From Neisseria sp. (GTDB taxonomy: Bacteria > Pseudomonadota > Gammaproteobacteria > Burkholderiales > Neisseriaceae), in NCBI RefSeq assembly GCF_030530745.1, contig NZ_JAUMUI010000009.1, forward strand, positions 1 through 64,000: a stretch of DNA of 64,000 nt, in the 5' to 3' direction. A program made the translations under genes and the position numbers. Positions 18,304 to 27,365 of this stretch are shown here, piece by piece (position 1 is the first letter of the stretch; the number at the start of each line of letters is the position of its first letter). Under the pieces are notes generated by a model. It saw nothing but the letters and a program-made list of their open reading frames with translations, made no database searches and had not been told where the DNA came from.

Positions 18304-19317
18304 TTATTCATAACCATTGGGATTCTTGCACAGCCAGTTCCATGAATCTTTTATCATTTCTTGCAAATTATATTTGGCCTTCCAACCTATCTGCTGAAAA
18401 GTAAAAGTTGGATCTGCATAGCAGCATGCAATATCTCCCAAACGCCGCGGTTTGATTTGGTAAGGAATATTTATCCCGGATATTTTTTCAAATGACTGAA
18501 CAATATCCAATACAGAATAACCAACTCCAGTACCTAAATTATAAATATGCACTCCAGATTCTTTATTTTTTATCTGCATTGCTTTCAGATGCCCCTCAGC
18601 CAAGTCCATCACATGAATATAATCACGTATACCAGTGCCATCGGGTGTGGGGTAGTCATTGCCAAAAACGGAAAGACAGTCGAGCTTTCCTGATGCGACT
18701 TGGCAAATAAAAGGAAGTAAATTATTTGGCGTTCCTTTCGGGTATTCACCTATCAAACCACTTTTATGTGCCCCTATCGGATTAAAATAGCGCAAAATAA
18801 TTACACTCCAGCGCGAATCCGAATTCTGCAGGTCGGATAAAATCCTTTCTGCCATATATTTTGAAGTGCCGTAAGGGTTTGTTGTTCCTCCTACAGGCAT
18901 ATTTTCTGTATAGGGAACACGATCAGCGTTACCGTACACTGTAGCTGATGAGCTGAAAACAATATTGAATATTCCGGCTTTTGCCATTTCCTCTGCTAAA
19001 ACCAACGTAGAATTTACGTTATTATCATAATATTTAATGGGATGTTGTGTACTTTCTCCAACTGCTTTTAACCCGGCAAAGTGCATTACGGTGTGTATAT
19101 CATGGGTGTTAAAAATTTTTTGTAGCAACTTTCTATCTCTAACATCACCTTGATAAAAGGGTACGGATTTTCCACAAATTTCTTCAATTTTTAATAATAC
19201 TTTCGGATTGGAATTGCAGAGATTGTCAATTATTACCACCTCATACCCTGATTGAATTAACGTTATTACAGTATGCGAGCCTATAAATCCGGCCCCTCCA
19301 GTAACCAGTATTCCCAT
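18304..19317 (-). CDS. galE: UDP-glucose 4-epimerase
   Basis: Converts UDP-glucose to UDP-galactose in the cytosol, supplying galactose for the lipooligosaccharide. It has 337 residues. It shows the NAD fold ILVTGGAGFIGSHT at the N-terminus, SSSATVYG, the catalytic Tyr-Lys pair in NPYGTSKYMAE, and RYFNPIGAH. A GGGAG ribosome site precedes the ATG at 19317. The gene is AT-richer than the housekeeping genes. In many neisseriae galE is instead in the capsule or siaD region, so a copy within the glycan block suggests that the neighbouring transferases use galactose or GalNAc. Confidence 0.95.
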   Translation of the reverse strand: MGILVTGGAGFIGSHTVITLIQSGYEVVIIDNLCNSNPKVLLKIEEICGKSVPFYQGDVRDRKLLQKIFNTHDIHTVMHFAGLKAVGESTQHPIKYYDNNVNSTLVLAEEMAKAGIFNIVFSSSATVYGNADRVPYTENMPVGGTTNPYGTSKYMAERILSDLQNSDSRWSVIILRYFNPIGAHKSGLIGEYPKGTPNNLLPFICQVASGKLDCLSVFGNDYPTPDGTGIRDYIHVMDLAEGHLKAMQIKNKESGVHIYNLGTGVGYSVLDIVQSFEKISGINIPYQIKPRRLGDIACCYADPTFTFQQIGWKAKYNLQEMIKDSWNWLCKNPNGYE

Positions 19318-19436
19318 ATTTGAGCTCCCTTCTTTAAATTAAATTCCTAATAAATTTAAATATTTAGATCGCAATCCCAGCACCCGAACCAATATGTGCA
19401 ACTTGTTATAACCTACAGTTGAAAATACAGTTTCAG

Positions 19437-20255
19437 TTATTGCCATTTAAAACAGCTTATTAGCTTATATAATTGATTTTTTTGATTTTTCTGTTTTTTT
19501 GTATCAATATTACAGATTAAATCATAATAGCCCAAACCATGTTTGACAAAAATTTCACTATGCTTCAAATACACTTTCTGCCAACTCTGTCTGACAGCCA
19601 TACCGTGTTTAGTAAGGCTGTCAGTTAATGATGAACTGTTTTGCCGTTTTCGGTAACGGAACAATATCTTCGGGATACGGACTGCTTCCCCTCCTCTGCT
19701 CAATATCCGTATCCAAAGATCCCAATCTTCATGTGTTTTAAGGCTTTCGTCAAAACCTCCCACATTTTTAAAATCTTCAGAACTATGCATGGCTACTGCC
19801 GGAATATGGTTTCCTTTAAGAAGCATTGCCAACCCTTCATAGGCCGGTAAATTCCATGTACCTGTTTGTACCCCAAACACTTCGCCTAGAGAATAAACCA
19901 ACTTGTACTCCGCTTTTTTTTCTAAAACGGCTACGCTTTTTTGAATATAGTCGGGCAGGATTTGGTCGTCGGCGTCGAGAAACAGAAAATATTCGCCTTT
20001 GGCCAAGCGGGCTGCATGGTTGCGGGCGGCGGCAACACCTTGGTTGCTTTGCGATGCAAAGCGGATGGCGGGTTTGTTTTGCAGCAGTTCTGCCAGAAAA
20101 GCGGCAGAAGCAGGAAGCGAACCGTCGTCGATAATGATGATTTCGATATTTGGGTAGCTTTGCCGCTCTACTGAAGCGATGGTTTCGGCAATATATTGTT
20201 CGCAGTTGTAATAAGGGATCATTACGGAAACCAGAGGTTTTTTCGCATCATTCAT
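19437..20255 (-). CDS. Glycosyltransferase family 2
   Basis: A 272-residue GT-A enzyme with VSVMIPYYNCEQYI at the N-terminus, DDGS at the donor site and FLDADD as the metal site. The segment AAARNHAARLAKGEYFLFLD is almost identical to module 1 of the large GT2 protein at 13052-15772, at protein and DNA level, which points to gene conversion or duplication. The DNA of the first half is GC-rich and that of the C-terminal half AT-rich, so the gene looks mosaic. Ribosome site CAGGA lies upstream of the ATG. The acceptor is unknown. Confidence 0.84.
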   Translation of the reverse strand: MNDAKKPLVSVMIPYYNCEQYIAETIASVERQSYPNIEIIIIDDGSLPASAAFLAELLQNKPAIRFASQSNQGVAAARNHAARLAKGEYFLFLDADDQILPDYIQKSVAVLEKKAEYKLVYSLGEVFGVQTGTWNLPAYEGLAMLLKGNHIPAVAMHSSEDFKNVGGFDESLKTHEDWDLWIRILSRGGEAVRIPKILFRYRKRQNSSSLTDSLTKHGMAVRQSWQKVYLKHSEIFVKHGLGYYDLICNIDTKKQKNQKNQLYKLISCFKWQ

Positions 20256-20283
20256 TTTGATTATTCCTGATTTTCGGTTTTCG

Positions 20284-20314
20284 TTCAGACGGCCTGTTAC
20301 TGAGGCCGCCTGAA
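20284..20314. terminator. Imperfect inverted uptake-sequence pair after msbA
   Basis: One canonical uptake sequence faces one with a single change (GCCGCCTGAA), giving a stem with one mismatch. It lies 3 nt past the msbA stop and ahead of the GT2 gene. Confidence 0.65.
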
Positions 20315-20317
20315 AAA

Positions 20318-22168
20318 CTATGAATGGTTTTTGGGCATTTTCTGCAAAGCCGCATAATAGCCTTCTTTGGCCATTAATTCTTGGTGGCTGCCCTGCTCGA
20401 CGATATGGCCGCCGTCCATCACGATGATGCGGTCGGCCTGCTCGACGGTGCTTAACCGGTGGGCGACGATAATGCTGGTGCGGCCGTGCATCAGGCGCTC
20501 TAAGGCTTGCTGGACGAGGCGTTCGGATTCGTTGTCGAGCGCGCTGGTGGCTTCGTCGAGCAGCAGTATCGGGGCATTTTTCAAAATGGCGCGGGCGATG
20601 GATACGCGCTGGCGCTGGCCGCCTGAAAGCTGGCTGCCGTTGGCGCCGACGGGTTGGTGCAGGCCGTGGGGCGAATGTTCGACCAGGTCTTTCAAATTGG
20701 CGGCTTCGAGGGCGGCAGCCACTTCTTCTTCTGTGGCTTCGGGGCGGCTGTAGCGCACGTTTTCCAGCAGGGTGCCGTCAAACAGGAACACGTCTTGCGA
20801 CACGAGGGCGAACTGGCTGCGCAGGTTTTCCAGTTTGACATCGGCAATATTCACGCCGTCGAGGTAGACAGCGCCTGCGGCGGGCTCGACAAAGCGCGGC
20901 AAAAGGTTGACGGCGGTGGTTTTGCCGCTGCCGGAGCGGCCGACTAGGGCCACGCGTTCGCCGGGGCGGATGTCGAGGTTGAAATCGGCCAAGGCTTTAT
21001 GACCGTCTTCACTGTAGCGCACGTCGACGTGTTCGAATTTCAGACGGCCTGAAACGTTTTGCAGGGTTTGCGTGCCGTTGTCTTTTTCGGGCTGTTCGTC
21101 AAGAAACCCGCATACCGCATCAGAGGCGAGAAACATAGTCTGCATGGGAATGCTGATGTTGGCAAGGTTTTTAATCGGGGTGAGCATTTGCAGCATGGCA
21201 ACGATAAAGGCCATAAATTCGCCGATGGTGGTGTAGCCTTGCTGGCTCTGCCACAGTGCGATAAAAATCACCACCGCCAGCGCAAAAGAAGCGATAAGCT
21301 CGCTGAACGGCGAGCGGGCGGCGGAAGCCTGGGTGATTTTTTTGCCCAAACGCACGATGGTGTTGTTGATTTCGGCGAAACGGCCCGCTGCCTGCTGCTG
21401 GCCGCCGAAGAGTTTGACCACGCGGTGCCCCTGATGGGTTTCGTTAACCACGTTGTTGAGCGTGCCTATGCTTTGCTGTGCGCTGGAGATGATGCCTTTG
21501 AGGCGGTTTCGGTAGTAGCGCGACAGCAGCGACAGCAGGGGAAACATCAGGGCGACCACGAGGCTGAGCTGCCAGTTGAGATAAAGCAGCACGCACACCA
21601 GCCCGATAACGATCATGGTATCGCGGGTCAATATGATAAACACGTTGCTGGCGTTGCTGATGGAGGCTTCGGCCATCTGCACCATGTTCATCAGCACGGT
21701 GCCGGAAGGTGTTTTCTGATGGTAATCCGAAGATAGCGTGAGCATGTGTTTGAACATGTCGCGGCGCACATGGCTGATGGCCATTACCGAAACCCAGGTC
21801 ATCAGATAAGTGCTGGCAAAACGGCACACGCCGCGTATCATTACCAACACGATGAAAAACAGCGGCACCGCCCACACTTTTTCGGGCTTACCCCAAATCA
21901 TATAGGTAAACTGGTCTTTCCAGTTTTTCAAAACGGCAACAATGCCTTCGGCAGTGTCCGGCTCGGGCGGTGCCGAAGGCGGGGCGAAGCCTTGGTTGAC
22001 CAAAGGCGCGATAAAGGCGGCCAGATAGCTTTCGGTGGCGGCCACGCCGAAAATGGCGAGCAGTGCCCAGACAATACGGGCTTTATACGGGCGAACATAA
22101 TCCAGCAGGCGCATAAAGCTTTGGGTGTCTTCTTTGCTGAACAGGCCGAAGGTAAGTTTTTCTATCAT
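20318..22168 (-). CDS. msbA: Lipid A export ABC transporter MsbA
   Basis: A 616-residue half-transporter that flips lipid A-core across the inner membrane. The N-terminal part has about six membrane helices, starting at KARIVWALLAIFGVAA, with the coupling-type loops. The nucleotide-binding domain has Walker A GRSGSGKTT, Q-loop LVSQDVFLFDGT, signature LSGGQRQR, Walker B ILLLDEATSALD and switch His in IIVAHRLST. It lies between glyQ and the surface-glycan genes, consistent with lipooligosaccharide export. Uptake sequences flank it on both sides. Confidence 0.93.
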   Translation of the reverse strand: MIEKLTFGLFSKEDTQSFMRLLDYVRPYKARIVWALLAIFGVAATESYLAAFIAPLVNQGFAPPSAPPEPDTAEGIVAVLKNWKDQFTYMIWGKPEKVWAVPLFFIVLVMIRGVCRFASTYLMTWVSVMAISHVRRDMFKHMLTLSSDYHQKTPSGTVLMNMVQMAEASISNASNVFIILTRDTMIVIGLVCVLLYLNWQLSLVVALMFPLLSLLSRYYRNRLKGIISSAQQSIGTLNNVVNETHQGHRVVKLFGGQQQAAGRFAEINNTIVRLGKKITQASAARSPFSELIASFALAVVIFIALWQSQQGYTTIGEFMAFIVAMLQMLTPIKNLANISIPMQTMFLASDAVCGFLDEQPEKDNGTQTLQNVSGRLKFEHVDVRYSEDGHKALADFNLDIRPGERVALVGRSGSGKTTAVNLLPRFVEPAAGAVYLDGVNIADVKLENLRSQFALVSQDVFLFDGTLLENVRYSRPEATEEEVAAALEAANLKDLVEHSPHGLHQPVGANGSQLSGGQRQRVSIARAILKNAPILLLDEATSALDNESERLVQQALERLMHGRTSIIVAHRLSTVEQADRIIVMDGGHIVEQGSHQELMAKEGYYAALQKMPKNHS

Positions 22169-22192
22169 GGGTTTGGCGGTTGTCGGATTGGT

Positions 22193-22240
22193 TTTTCAGA
22201 CGGCCTCAAACGCCGCACAGACAGTGGGGCCGTCTGAAAA
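22193..22240. terminator. Inverted uptake-sequence pair between glyQ and msbA
   Basis: Two uptake sequences (13-bp arms) are separated by 22 nt, directly after the glyQ stop. The long loop makes it a weaker terminator, so some read-through into msbA is likely. Confidence 0.6.
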
Positions 22241-22247
22241 GCAGGGC

Positions 22248-23153
22248 TTAGGCCGCTTGGTTTTTTATCAGCGGATAGCCCAGTTTCTCGCGGCTTTCCA
22301 CAAACTTCTGCGCCACGGCGCGGCTTAAGGCGCGGATACGGCCGATATAGGCGGCGCGTTCGGTTACCGAAATCGCACCGCGCGCATCCAGCAGGTTGAA
22401 GGTGTGGCCTGCCTTGAGCACCAATTCGTAGGCGGGCAGCGCAAGGCTCTCGTCTTCCACCTCGAGCAGGCGTTTGGCCTGGGCTTCGTAGTCGTTAAAC
22501 TGGCGCAGCAGCCATTCGGCATCACTGTATTCAAAGTTATAGGCTGACTGCTCCACTTCGTTTTGGTGGTACACATCGCCGTAGGTAACGGTTTGGCCGT
22601 CGGGCGTGCGGTTCCATACCAAGTCATACACGTTTTCCACGCCTTGCAGATACATGGCCAAGCGTTCGATGCCGTAGGTGATTTCGCCCAACACCGGCGA
22701 GCAGTCGATACCGCCTACCTGCTGGAAATAGGTGAACTGGGTAACTTCCATGCCGTTGAGCCACACTTCCCAACCCAAACCCCATGCGCCGAGGGTGGGG
22801 TTTTCCCAGTCGTCTTCCACAAAGCGGATATCGTGTACTTTGGGGTCGATGCCCAGCTCTCGCAGCGAATCCAGATATAAATCCTGAATATCTGCCGGCG
22901 CCGGCTTCAAGGCCACCTGAAATTGGTAATAGTGCTGCAGGCGGTTGGGGTTGTCGCCGTAGCGGCCGTCTTTGGGGCGGCGGGAAGGCTGTACATAAGC
23001 GGCGAACCACGGCTCGGGGCCGAGCGCGCGCAGGCAGGTGGCCGGGTGGCTGGTGCCCGCGCCCACTTCCATGTCGAACGGTTGGATCAGGGTGCAGCCT
23101 TTGTCTGCCCAGAAGGTTTGCAGTTTGAAAATGATTTGTTGGAAGGTGAGCAT
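22248..23153 (-). CDS. glyQ: Glycyl-tRNA synthetase alpha subunit
   Basis: Alpha chain of glycyl-tRNA synthetase, which carries the class II active site. It has 301 residues. Hallmarks are [22 protein letters not shown] near the N-terminus, the motif 2-like region, and [27 protein letters not shown]. The ATG at 23153 gives the expected start [15 protein letters not shown]. The beta chain is 9 kb away, with msbA and glycan genes between, instead of adjacent. Confidence 0.97.
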   Translation of the reverse strand: MLTFQQIIFKLQTFWADKGCTLIQPFDMEVGAGTSHPATCLRALGPEPWFAAYVQPSRRPKDGRYGDNPNRLQHYYQFQVALKPAPADIQDLYLDSLRELGIDPKVHDIRFVEDDWENPTLGAWGLGWEVWLNGMEVTQFTYFQQVGGIDCSPVLGEITYGIERLAMYLQGVENVYDLVWNRTPDGQTVTYGDVYHQNEVEQSAYNFEYSDAEWLLRQFNDYEAQAKRLLEVEDESLALPAYELVLKAGHTFNLLDARGAISVTERAAYIGRIRALSRAVAQKFVESREKLGYPLIKNQAA

Positions 23154-23285
23154 GATGGTTGCCGGAGTTCAGATAATCAAGAAAAGCCTGCATTTTACTG
23201 TTTCGGCGGGGTTTTGGATAGGCTTTCGGCTCCCTCAAAGAAAAACAAGATTTGGAAACGGCATCGGAGTGTAGGAAATCGTCGG

Positions 23286-23457
23286 GTTGTTTACACTTTT
23301 TATGCGAAACAGCTTTTATTTTCTGTCTGAACGATTGCTTTAGGATTTTTGGGTATTATCAAGAACCATGCGGCTTTGCTGTACCTTTCGGCATTCTTGA
23401 CAACACCCAAAAATCCCAAAATAGGTCTTCAAGCAGAAAAGGAAAAGTGTAAACAAC
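23286..23457. mobile_element. Inverted-repeat element (MITE or IS remnant)
   Basis: A 172-bp non-coding stretch with terminal inverted repeats GTTGTTTACACTTTT. Nested inside is a second inverted pair, GGATTTTTGGGTATTATCAA at 23343 and its near-complement ending at 23416. No open frame of note is inside. It lies exactly at the border between housekeeping DNA and the AT-rich island. It does not match the other repeat families in the window. Confidence 0.65.
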
Positions 23458-23580
23458 GCTAAGATTTCTTAACGCCACACATATTTGATACATGCACAAT
23501 GCCAACACTCAATATAACTTGAAAACGTTACCAATACTGCACAACCATTCAATTAATTGAAGTAAATCGTATAAACAGGC

Positions 23581-23622
23581 GAAAGGCCTCCTGAAAAAAT
23601 ACCTTTAACGGACGGCCTTTCA
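23581..23622 (-). terminator. Hairpin downstream of the biosynthetic operon
   Basis: GAAAGGCC and GGCCTTTC form an 8-bp stem with a long loop, 36 nt beyond the last gene of the island operon. The arms look like degenerate uptake sequences (CCTCCTGAA, GGACGGCC). Termination activity is a guess, since there is no long T run. Confidence 0.4.
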
Positions 23623-23657
23623 CTCAGAACGATATCCAGTACCTGATACCGTGTGAT

Positions 23658-24560
23658 CTAGAGTTGTTGCTTTCGTTTTTTGATTAGATCAGCTGGCCTA
23701 ACAACTTTATTTACCAACATTATAGAAATTATAACAATAATTGCTCCAACAATCATTGAAATTCGAATGGGTTCATCTAAAAATATTTTTCCAACTATCA
23801 TCGCAGCCAATGGGCTTAAAAATGTTACAGTTAATGTGCGTGTTGGTCCTATATCACTAATTAGCTTAAAATAAATTAAATATGCTATTGCGCTGCAAAT
23901 TAAAGATAATGCAATAAGTTGTAGAAAATTAATTACCGTGAAGGGGCCAGAAGGTGCATCCATAAGCAAAAAAGGAGAAATAACGATACTAGCCCCTAAT
24001 TGACTACACGCAGCTAATGCTAATGGTTTAATATGTTTTGCTTTTTTCTTAATATACACACCAGATAATGCATAACATGATGCCGCTCCTAAGCAAATGA
24101 ATATACTTAATATTACATTATAATTTACTCCTATATTTATCATTCCAGTATAACTAACCAGCCCAACACCCAACATTCCTAAAAAAAGACCAAAAATTCT
24201 ATCTGCTGATAAATGTTCTTCTAACTAAATCGCAGAAAACAAGGCACCAAATAACGGAGAACTAGCATTAATAATCGCAAGATATGCAGCAGGTAGATGT
24301 AAAGCTGAAAAGGAATAAAATAAAAATGGTAATCCTGAATTTACAATTCCTATTCCAAAGTACAACTTCCAGTTTTGTTTCCATTGCAAATCAAATTTTA
24401 TAAGAATAGCATATATAACAAGTGATATGCCAGCTAAAAATAATCTGAAATCAGCCGTGCCAATAACCCCTAAAACAGGGGCTAATGTTCTTGTAAAAAT
24501 AAAAGAAGAACCTGAAATTATCGATAAAAATATCAAAATTATCCAGTGTATTAGCTTCAT
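23658..24560 (-). pseudogene. EamA/DMT-family exporter interrupted by an amber codon
   Basis: A multi-helix EamA (drug/metabolite transporter) protein of 300 codons is encoded here, but codon 112 is TAG (bases 24225-24227). Both sides are in the same frame with no other stop, so one base change explains the break. Family members usually have Trp here (FSAIW.EE), one base away as TGG. The start is ATG 24560 after AGAGGTG. The ten-helix pattern is otherwise intact on both sides. As last gene of the cluster it probably once exported the product. Suppression, a sequencing error or a recent null allele are all possible. Confidence 0.85.
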
Positions 24561-24599
24561 AATCACCTCTAATAATAACCATAATAAAAATGCAATATA

Positions 24600-25187
24600 C
24601 TAATCATGTTTAGTTGCAATAATAACACCACACGACCAAATCAATGAACAGATTTTTAAACTATTCCTAAATTTGAGATCTTTTATCAAATTTCTCACTT
24701 TTATTGCATGACCCTCGGGCCAGTTTTTTTGAGGCAACATGTCATCAATTACATATACTCCTCCTGGAGCTAGCAAGCCTAGTGCCAAATCCAAGGATTG
24801 ATATTTTCCTGCCCACGTATCAGCAAATATTAAATCGTAACGACTAGATTTTTCAGTTTCACTAATTAAAAAATCATTACCATCCGAATGAACAATAGTT
24901 ATTCGCGGATCATCGCCTAAATATTTCCGAGCAACAGCTAACCATTTTTGTTCATTATCAACAGTTGTTAGATGACCACTTATATTGAGCCCATCTATAA
25001 TCCAAGAACTTGCAAGGCCAGTTCCTGTACCCAGTTCAAGGCAGCGGCCGTTTGGTTTGATGGCAGCCAGCATACGAAGTAAAGCATTCACATTAATCTC
25101 ACTAGGCATATCAAAATCTAATTTTTTAGATTCTAATAGTATTTCATTAAATTTTTTCGGCAGTTGATTAATATTTAAATGTTCCAT
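24600..25187 (-). CDS. Class I SAM-dependent methyltransferase
   Basis: A 195-residue cytosolic enzyme that should transfer a methyl group from S-adenosylmethionine. Motif I is RCLELGTGTGLASSW (about residues 44-58), the acidic residue of motif II is in TTVDNEQKWLAVARKY, and DLIFADTWAGKY and LLAPGGVYVIDDMLP form later motifs. The layout is like small O-methyltransferases of the caffeoyl-CoA type. It is 75 nt downstream of the desaturase gene and shares its strand and very AT-rich codon use. The substrate is presumably the cluster product. Confidence 0.82.
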   Translation of the reverse strand: MEHLNINQLPKKFNEILLESKKLDFDMPSEINVNALLRMLAAIKPNGRCLELGTGTGLASSWIIDGLNISGHLTTVDNEQKWLAVARKYLGDDPRITIVHSDGNDFLISETEKSSRYDLIFADTWAGKYQSLDLALGLLAPGGVYVIDDMLPQKNWPEGHAIKVRNLIKDLKFRNSLKICSLIWSCGVIIATKHD

Positions 25188-25262
25188 ACAAATAACCTAA
25201 AACAAATGATAAATGAAGTAATAAATATAACAAAACATTTTAATTCTAATAAATAATCATAT

Positions 25263-26444
25263 TTATATACAAAAATGACTCCTAGGAACATCTCTACTTT
25301 CTAATATAGAAAATGAGTGATTCAACATATTTTTTAACCCCCATAATTCCTGGTTAGCCATATTTTTTGCTAAAGGTGGAGACGAAAGATCATCAATCAT
25401 TAGTTGCCTTTCAAAAAGAGAACATTGCCAATTTGAAGGATCCCCTCCTATAAATCCCGCCAAATGGTGCCAATCATGTACAGGTAAATCCCCCACTAAA
25501 CAAGATATTCGTACAGGAGTATGAATAAAAATCATCCTAATATACCATTTAAACCATAGATAATAAGACGATATTACATTTAAATTCACTGTAATAGGAC
25601 ATCTTTCACCTATAAACCTTCCCCAAGAATAAAGAGCATAATTATTTTTACCTTCAGGTGCTTTCTCTGATGTTAACCAAGCATGCTCAGTAAGAAATTG
25701 TAATAATGCACTACATTGATAACCAAAGATAACAGGTAACCAAACCACTATTAAGACTGGCAATACTCCTAGCTTTAAAGGCAATCCAATAAATAAAAAT
25801 ACAACCCAAACAAATGTAATAATCTTCCACCATATTGTTCTCTCATTTCCTAATGAGGATTTCAGTCTAGTGAAAAAAAATGAAAAATGAAAGTTTAGAG
25901 AAAAAATAGTTTTCCATAATAACTTCCAAGAATTTTCAATAGAAATACCTGGCTTAAATCCCAGTGAAAACAGAAATGCTGCATCTGCATCTTCTATTGT
26001 TGTAAATCGATTCTTACTATGATGTCGTAAATGATCTCGTCTATACTCAACAGCACTTTGTACTAAAATAAAAGTACTAATAAATTCTAAAATTAAATCA
26101 TTATATTTTGAATATCTAGGTAAAAAAGCTTTATGTACACAGTGATGGCCAATTACTACTTGTAATTTTCGCATTTGTCCTATAGCTACAAGCCAACAAA
26201 TAGGGCACAAAATTCCAAGAACCCAATACCAATAACTAGTACCAAATAAGAATACTAAAAAAGGTAATAAGAAGCTAAAAAACAAATATAATACGGTTGT
26301 GAATAGATATATCGATGGGCTTATAACATTAAACCTCTTACCTTCTAGGGCTTTTCCTGTTATTCTTGTTAAAATAGGTTGTAGCCAATTTGGTAAAACC
26401 AACATAGACTCACGAACACCTTTTTCATAATAAGATTTGATCAT
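25263..26444 (-). CDS. Membrane fatty acid desaturase-like protein
   Basis: A 393-residue integral membrane protein with the three histidine boxes of the desaturase/hydroxylase family: HHCVH (residues 100-104), HLRHH (138-142) and HDWHH (323-327). These bind a diiron centre. Hydrophobic helix pairs lie around 43-90 and 205-250, as in the family. It could desaturate or hydroxylate an acyl chain bound to lipid, CoA or the carrier protein encoded upstream. It is 17 nt downstream of the ketosynthase-like gene. It is not a housekeeping desaturase that I recognise from Neisseria. Confidence 0.85.
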   Translation of the reverse strand: MIKSYYEKGVRESMLVLPNWLQPILTRITGKALEGKRFNVISPSIYLFTTVLYLFFSFLLPFLVFLFGTSYWYWVLGILCPICWLVAIGQMRKLQVVIGHHCVHKAFLPRYSKYNDLILEFISTFILVQSAVEYRRDHLRHHSKNRFTTIEDADAAFLFSLGFKPGISIENSWKLLWKTIFSLNFHFSFFFTRLKSSLGNERTIWWKIITFVWVVFLFIGLPLKLGVLPVLIVVWLPVIFGYQCSALLQFLTEHAWLTSEKAPEGKNNYALYSWGRFIGERCPITVNLNVISSYYLWFKWYIRMIFIHTPVRISCLVGDLPVHDWHHLAGFIGGDPSNWQCSLFERQLMIDDLSSPPLAKNMANQELWGLKNMLNHSFSILESRDVPRSHFCI

Positions 26445-26461
26445 AATTATTTACTCATTCA

Positions 26462-27364
26462 TTAATTACAATATCTAAAAACAGTAACACCGATACTACG
26501 CCTACTTGGAACTACCACAGCAATAATATCATTTTTCTTTAAATTTTTACCTACAATAATTTCAGACAAATTAATTAATCCATCTGAAGCCATACAGTGC
26601 CCTAATTTATATTGTGTATAAATCTGTTGATGTGGAATTTTTAGAATCTTAGCAACTCGAGCATTAAATATTGTACTCATATTATGAGTGATTATATAGG
26701 TATTACTACTATGCAAATCTATAAACAGTAAATTATCTAAAAACTTCCTGGCAGCACTCAACAACTCATCAAGATTACTATCTAAATCCATAGGATTAAA
26801 ATCCAAAGGTACTTCAGATTTAATATGTCGAATCATACTATCTAACATTTGAAACGGCCCTTCATTTTTACTGATTAAGCAGGCTGTAGCTGCATCACTA
26901 TGCAAATATGCATTATTACCTACAACTCGTGCGAGATGAGCATCCTCTATATCATCAGCAATAATAACCAAAATATTTTCAGCTAGTGACGAATTAATCA
27001 TCGCTTGTGCTGTTCTCAAAATAGGGGTCAGATCTCCACAATTTTGGAACCCAATAAATTGAATATAAGAATGATACAATCCTAAGTTTGATATCAAATC
27101 ATGACCAATATCTCTTTTAAAATCCAATAAATTAATAGAATTTGATCCAAAAAGGACAACATCAATATCCATCAAATCAATTTGATTTTTCTTTAGACAT
27201 TTATTCGCAGCACTAAGTGCAAGATGAAGAATATCCTGATTATTTTTACAATAATGGCTAGATCCTTTTGCAAGCAATTGCAATGTTGAGTATCGATCTA
27301 ACCCTAGATCAGATATATGATGTATAGAACCTAAAGTATGAGTAATATCCAGCAAATAAGCCAA
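26462..27364 (-). CDS. FabH-like ketoacyl synthase III family protein
   Basis: A 300-residue thiolase-fold protein. The likely nucleophile is Cys109 in FQNCGD, and His227 lies in ITHNMS. At the position where FabH has the third residue, Asn, this protein reads LGHCMAS with His256, so the triad would be Cys-His-His. LHSDAATACLIS resembles the FabH 'GDGA' segment. The start is TTG at 27364, one nt past the previous stop, with AAGGA upstream; the next Met is far inside. It may condense or transfer an acyl group onto the carrier-bound intermediate rather than make fatty acids. Confidence 0.78.
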   Translation of the reverse strand: MAYLLDITHTLGSIHHISDLGLDRYSTLQLLAKGSSHYCKNNQDILHLALSAANKCLKKNQIDLMDIDVVLFGSNSINLLDFKRDIGHDLISNLGLYHSYIQFIGFQNCGDLTPILRTAQAMINSSLAENILVIIADDIEDAHLARVVGNNAYLHSDAATACLISKNEGPFQMLDSMIRHIKSEVPLDFNPMDLDSNLDELLSAARKFLDNLLFIDLHSSNTYIITHNMSTIFNARVAKILKIPHQQIYTQYKLGHCMASDGLINLSEIIVGKNLKKNDIIAVVVPSRRSIGVTVFRYCN

Positions 27365-27365
27365 A

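Larger units (their letters stand above)
23154..23657. other. Intergenic junction between glyQ and the AT-rich island
   Basis: About 500 bases with no gene. It holds the inverted-repeat element at 23286-23457 and a hairpin at 23581-23622. After about 23460 the composition becomes AT-rich, which marks the left edge of the island. I see no tRNA or integrase here. Confidence 0.6.

Noticed and set aside
23658-24566. Two separate small transporter genes
   Set aside because: Both parts are in one frame, with a single TAG between them and continuous family similarity, so one interrupted gene is the better reading.
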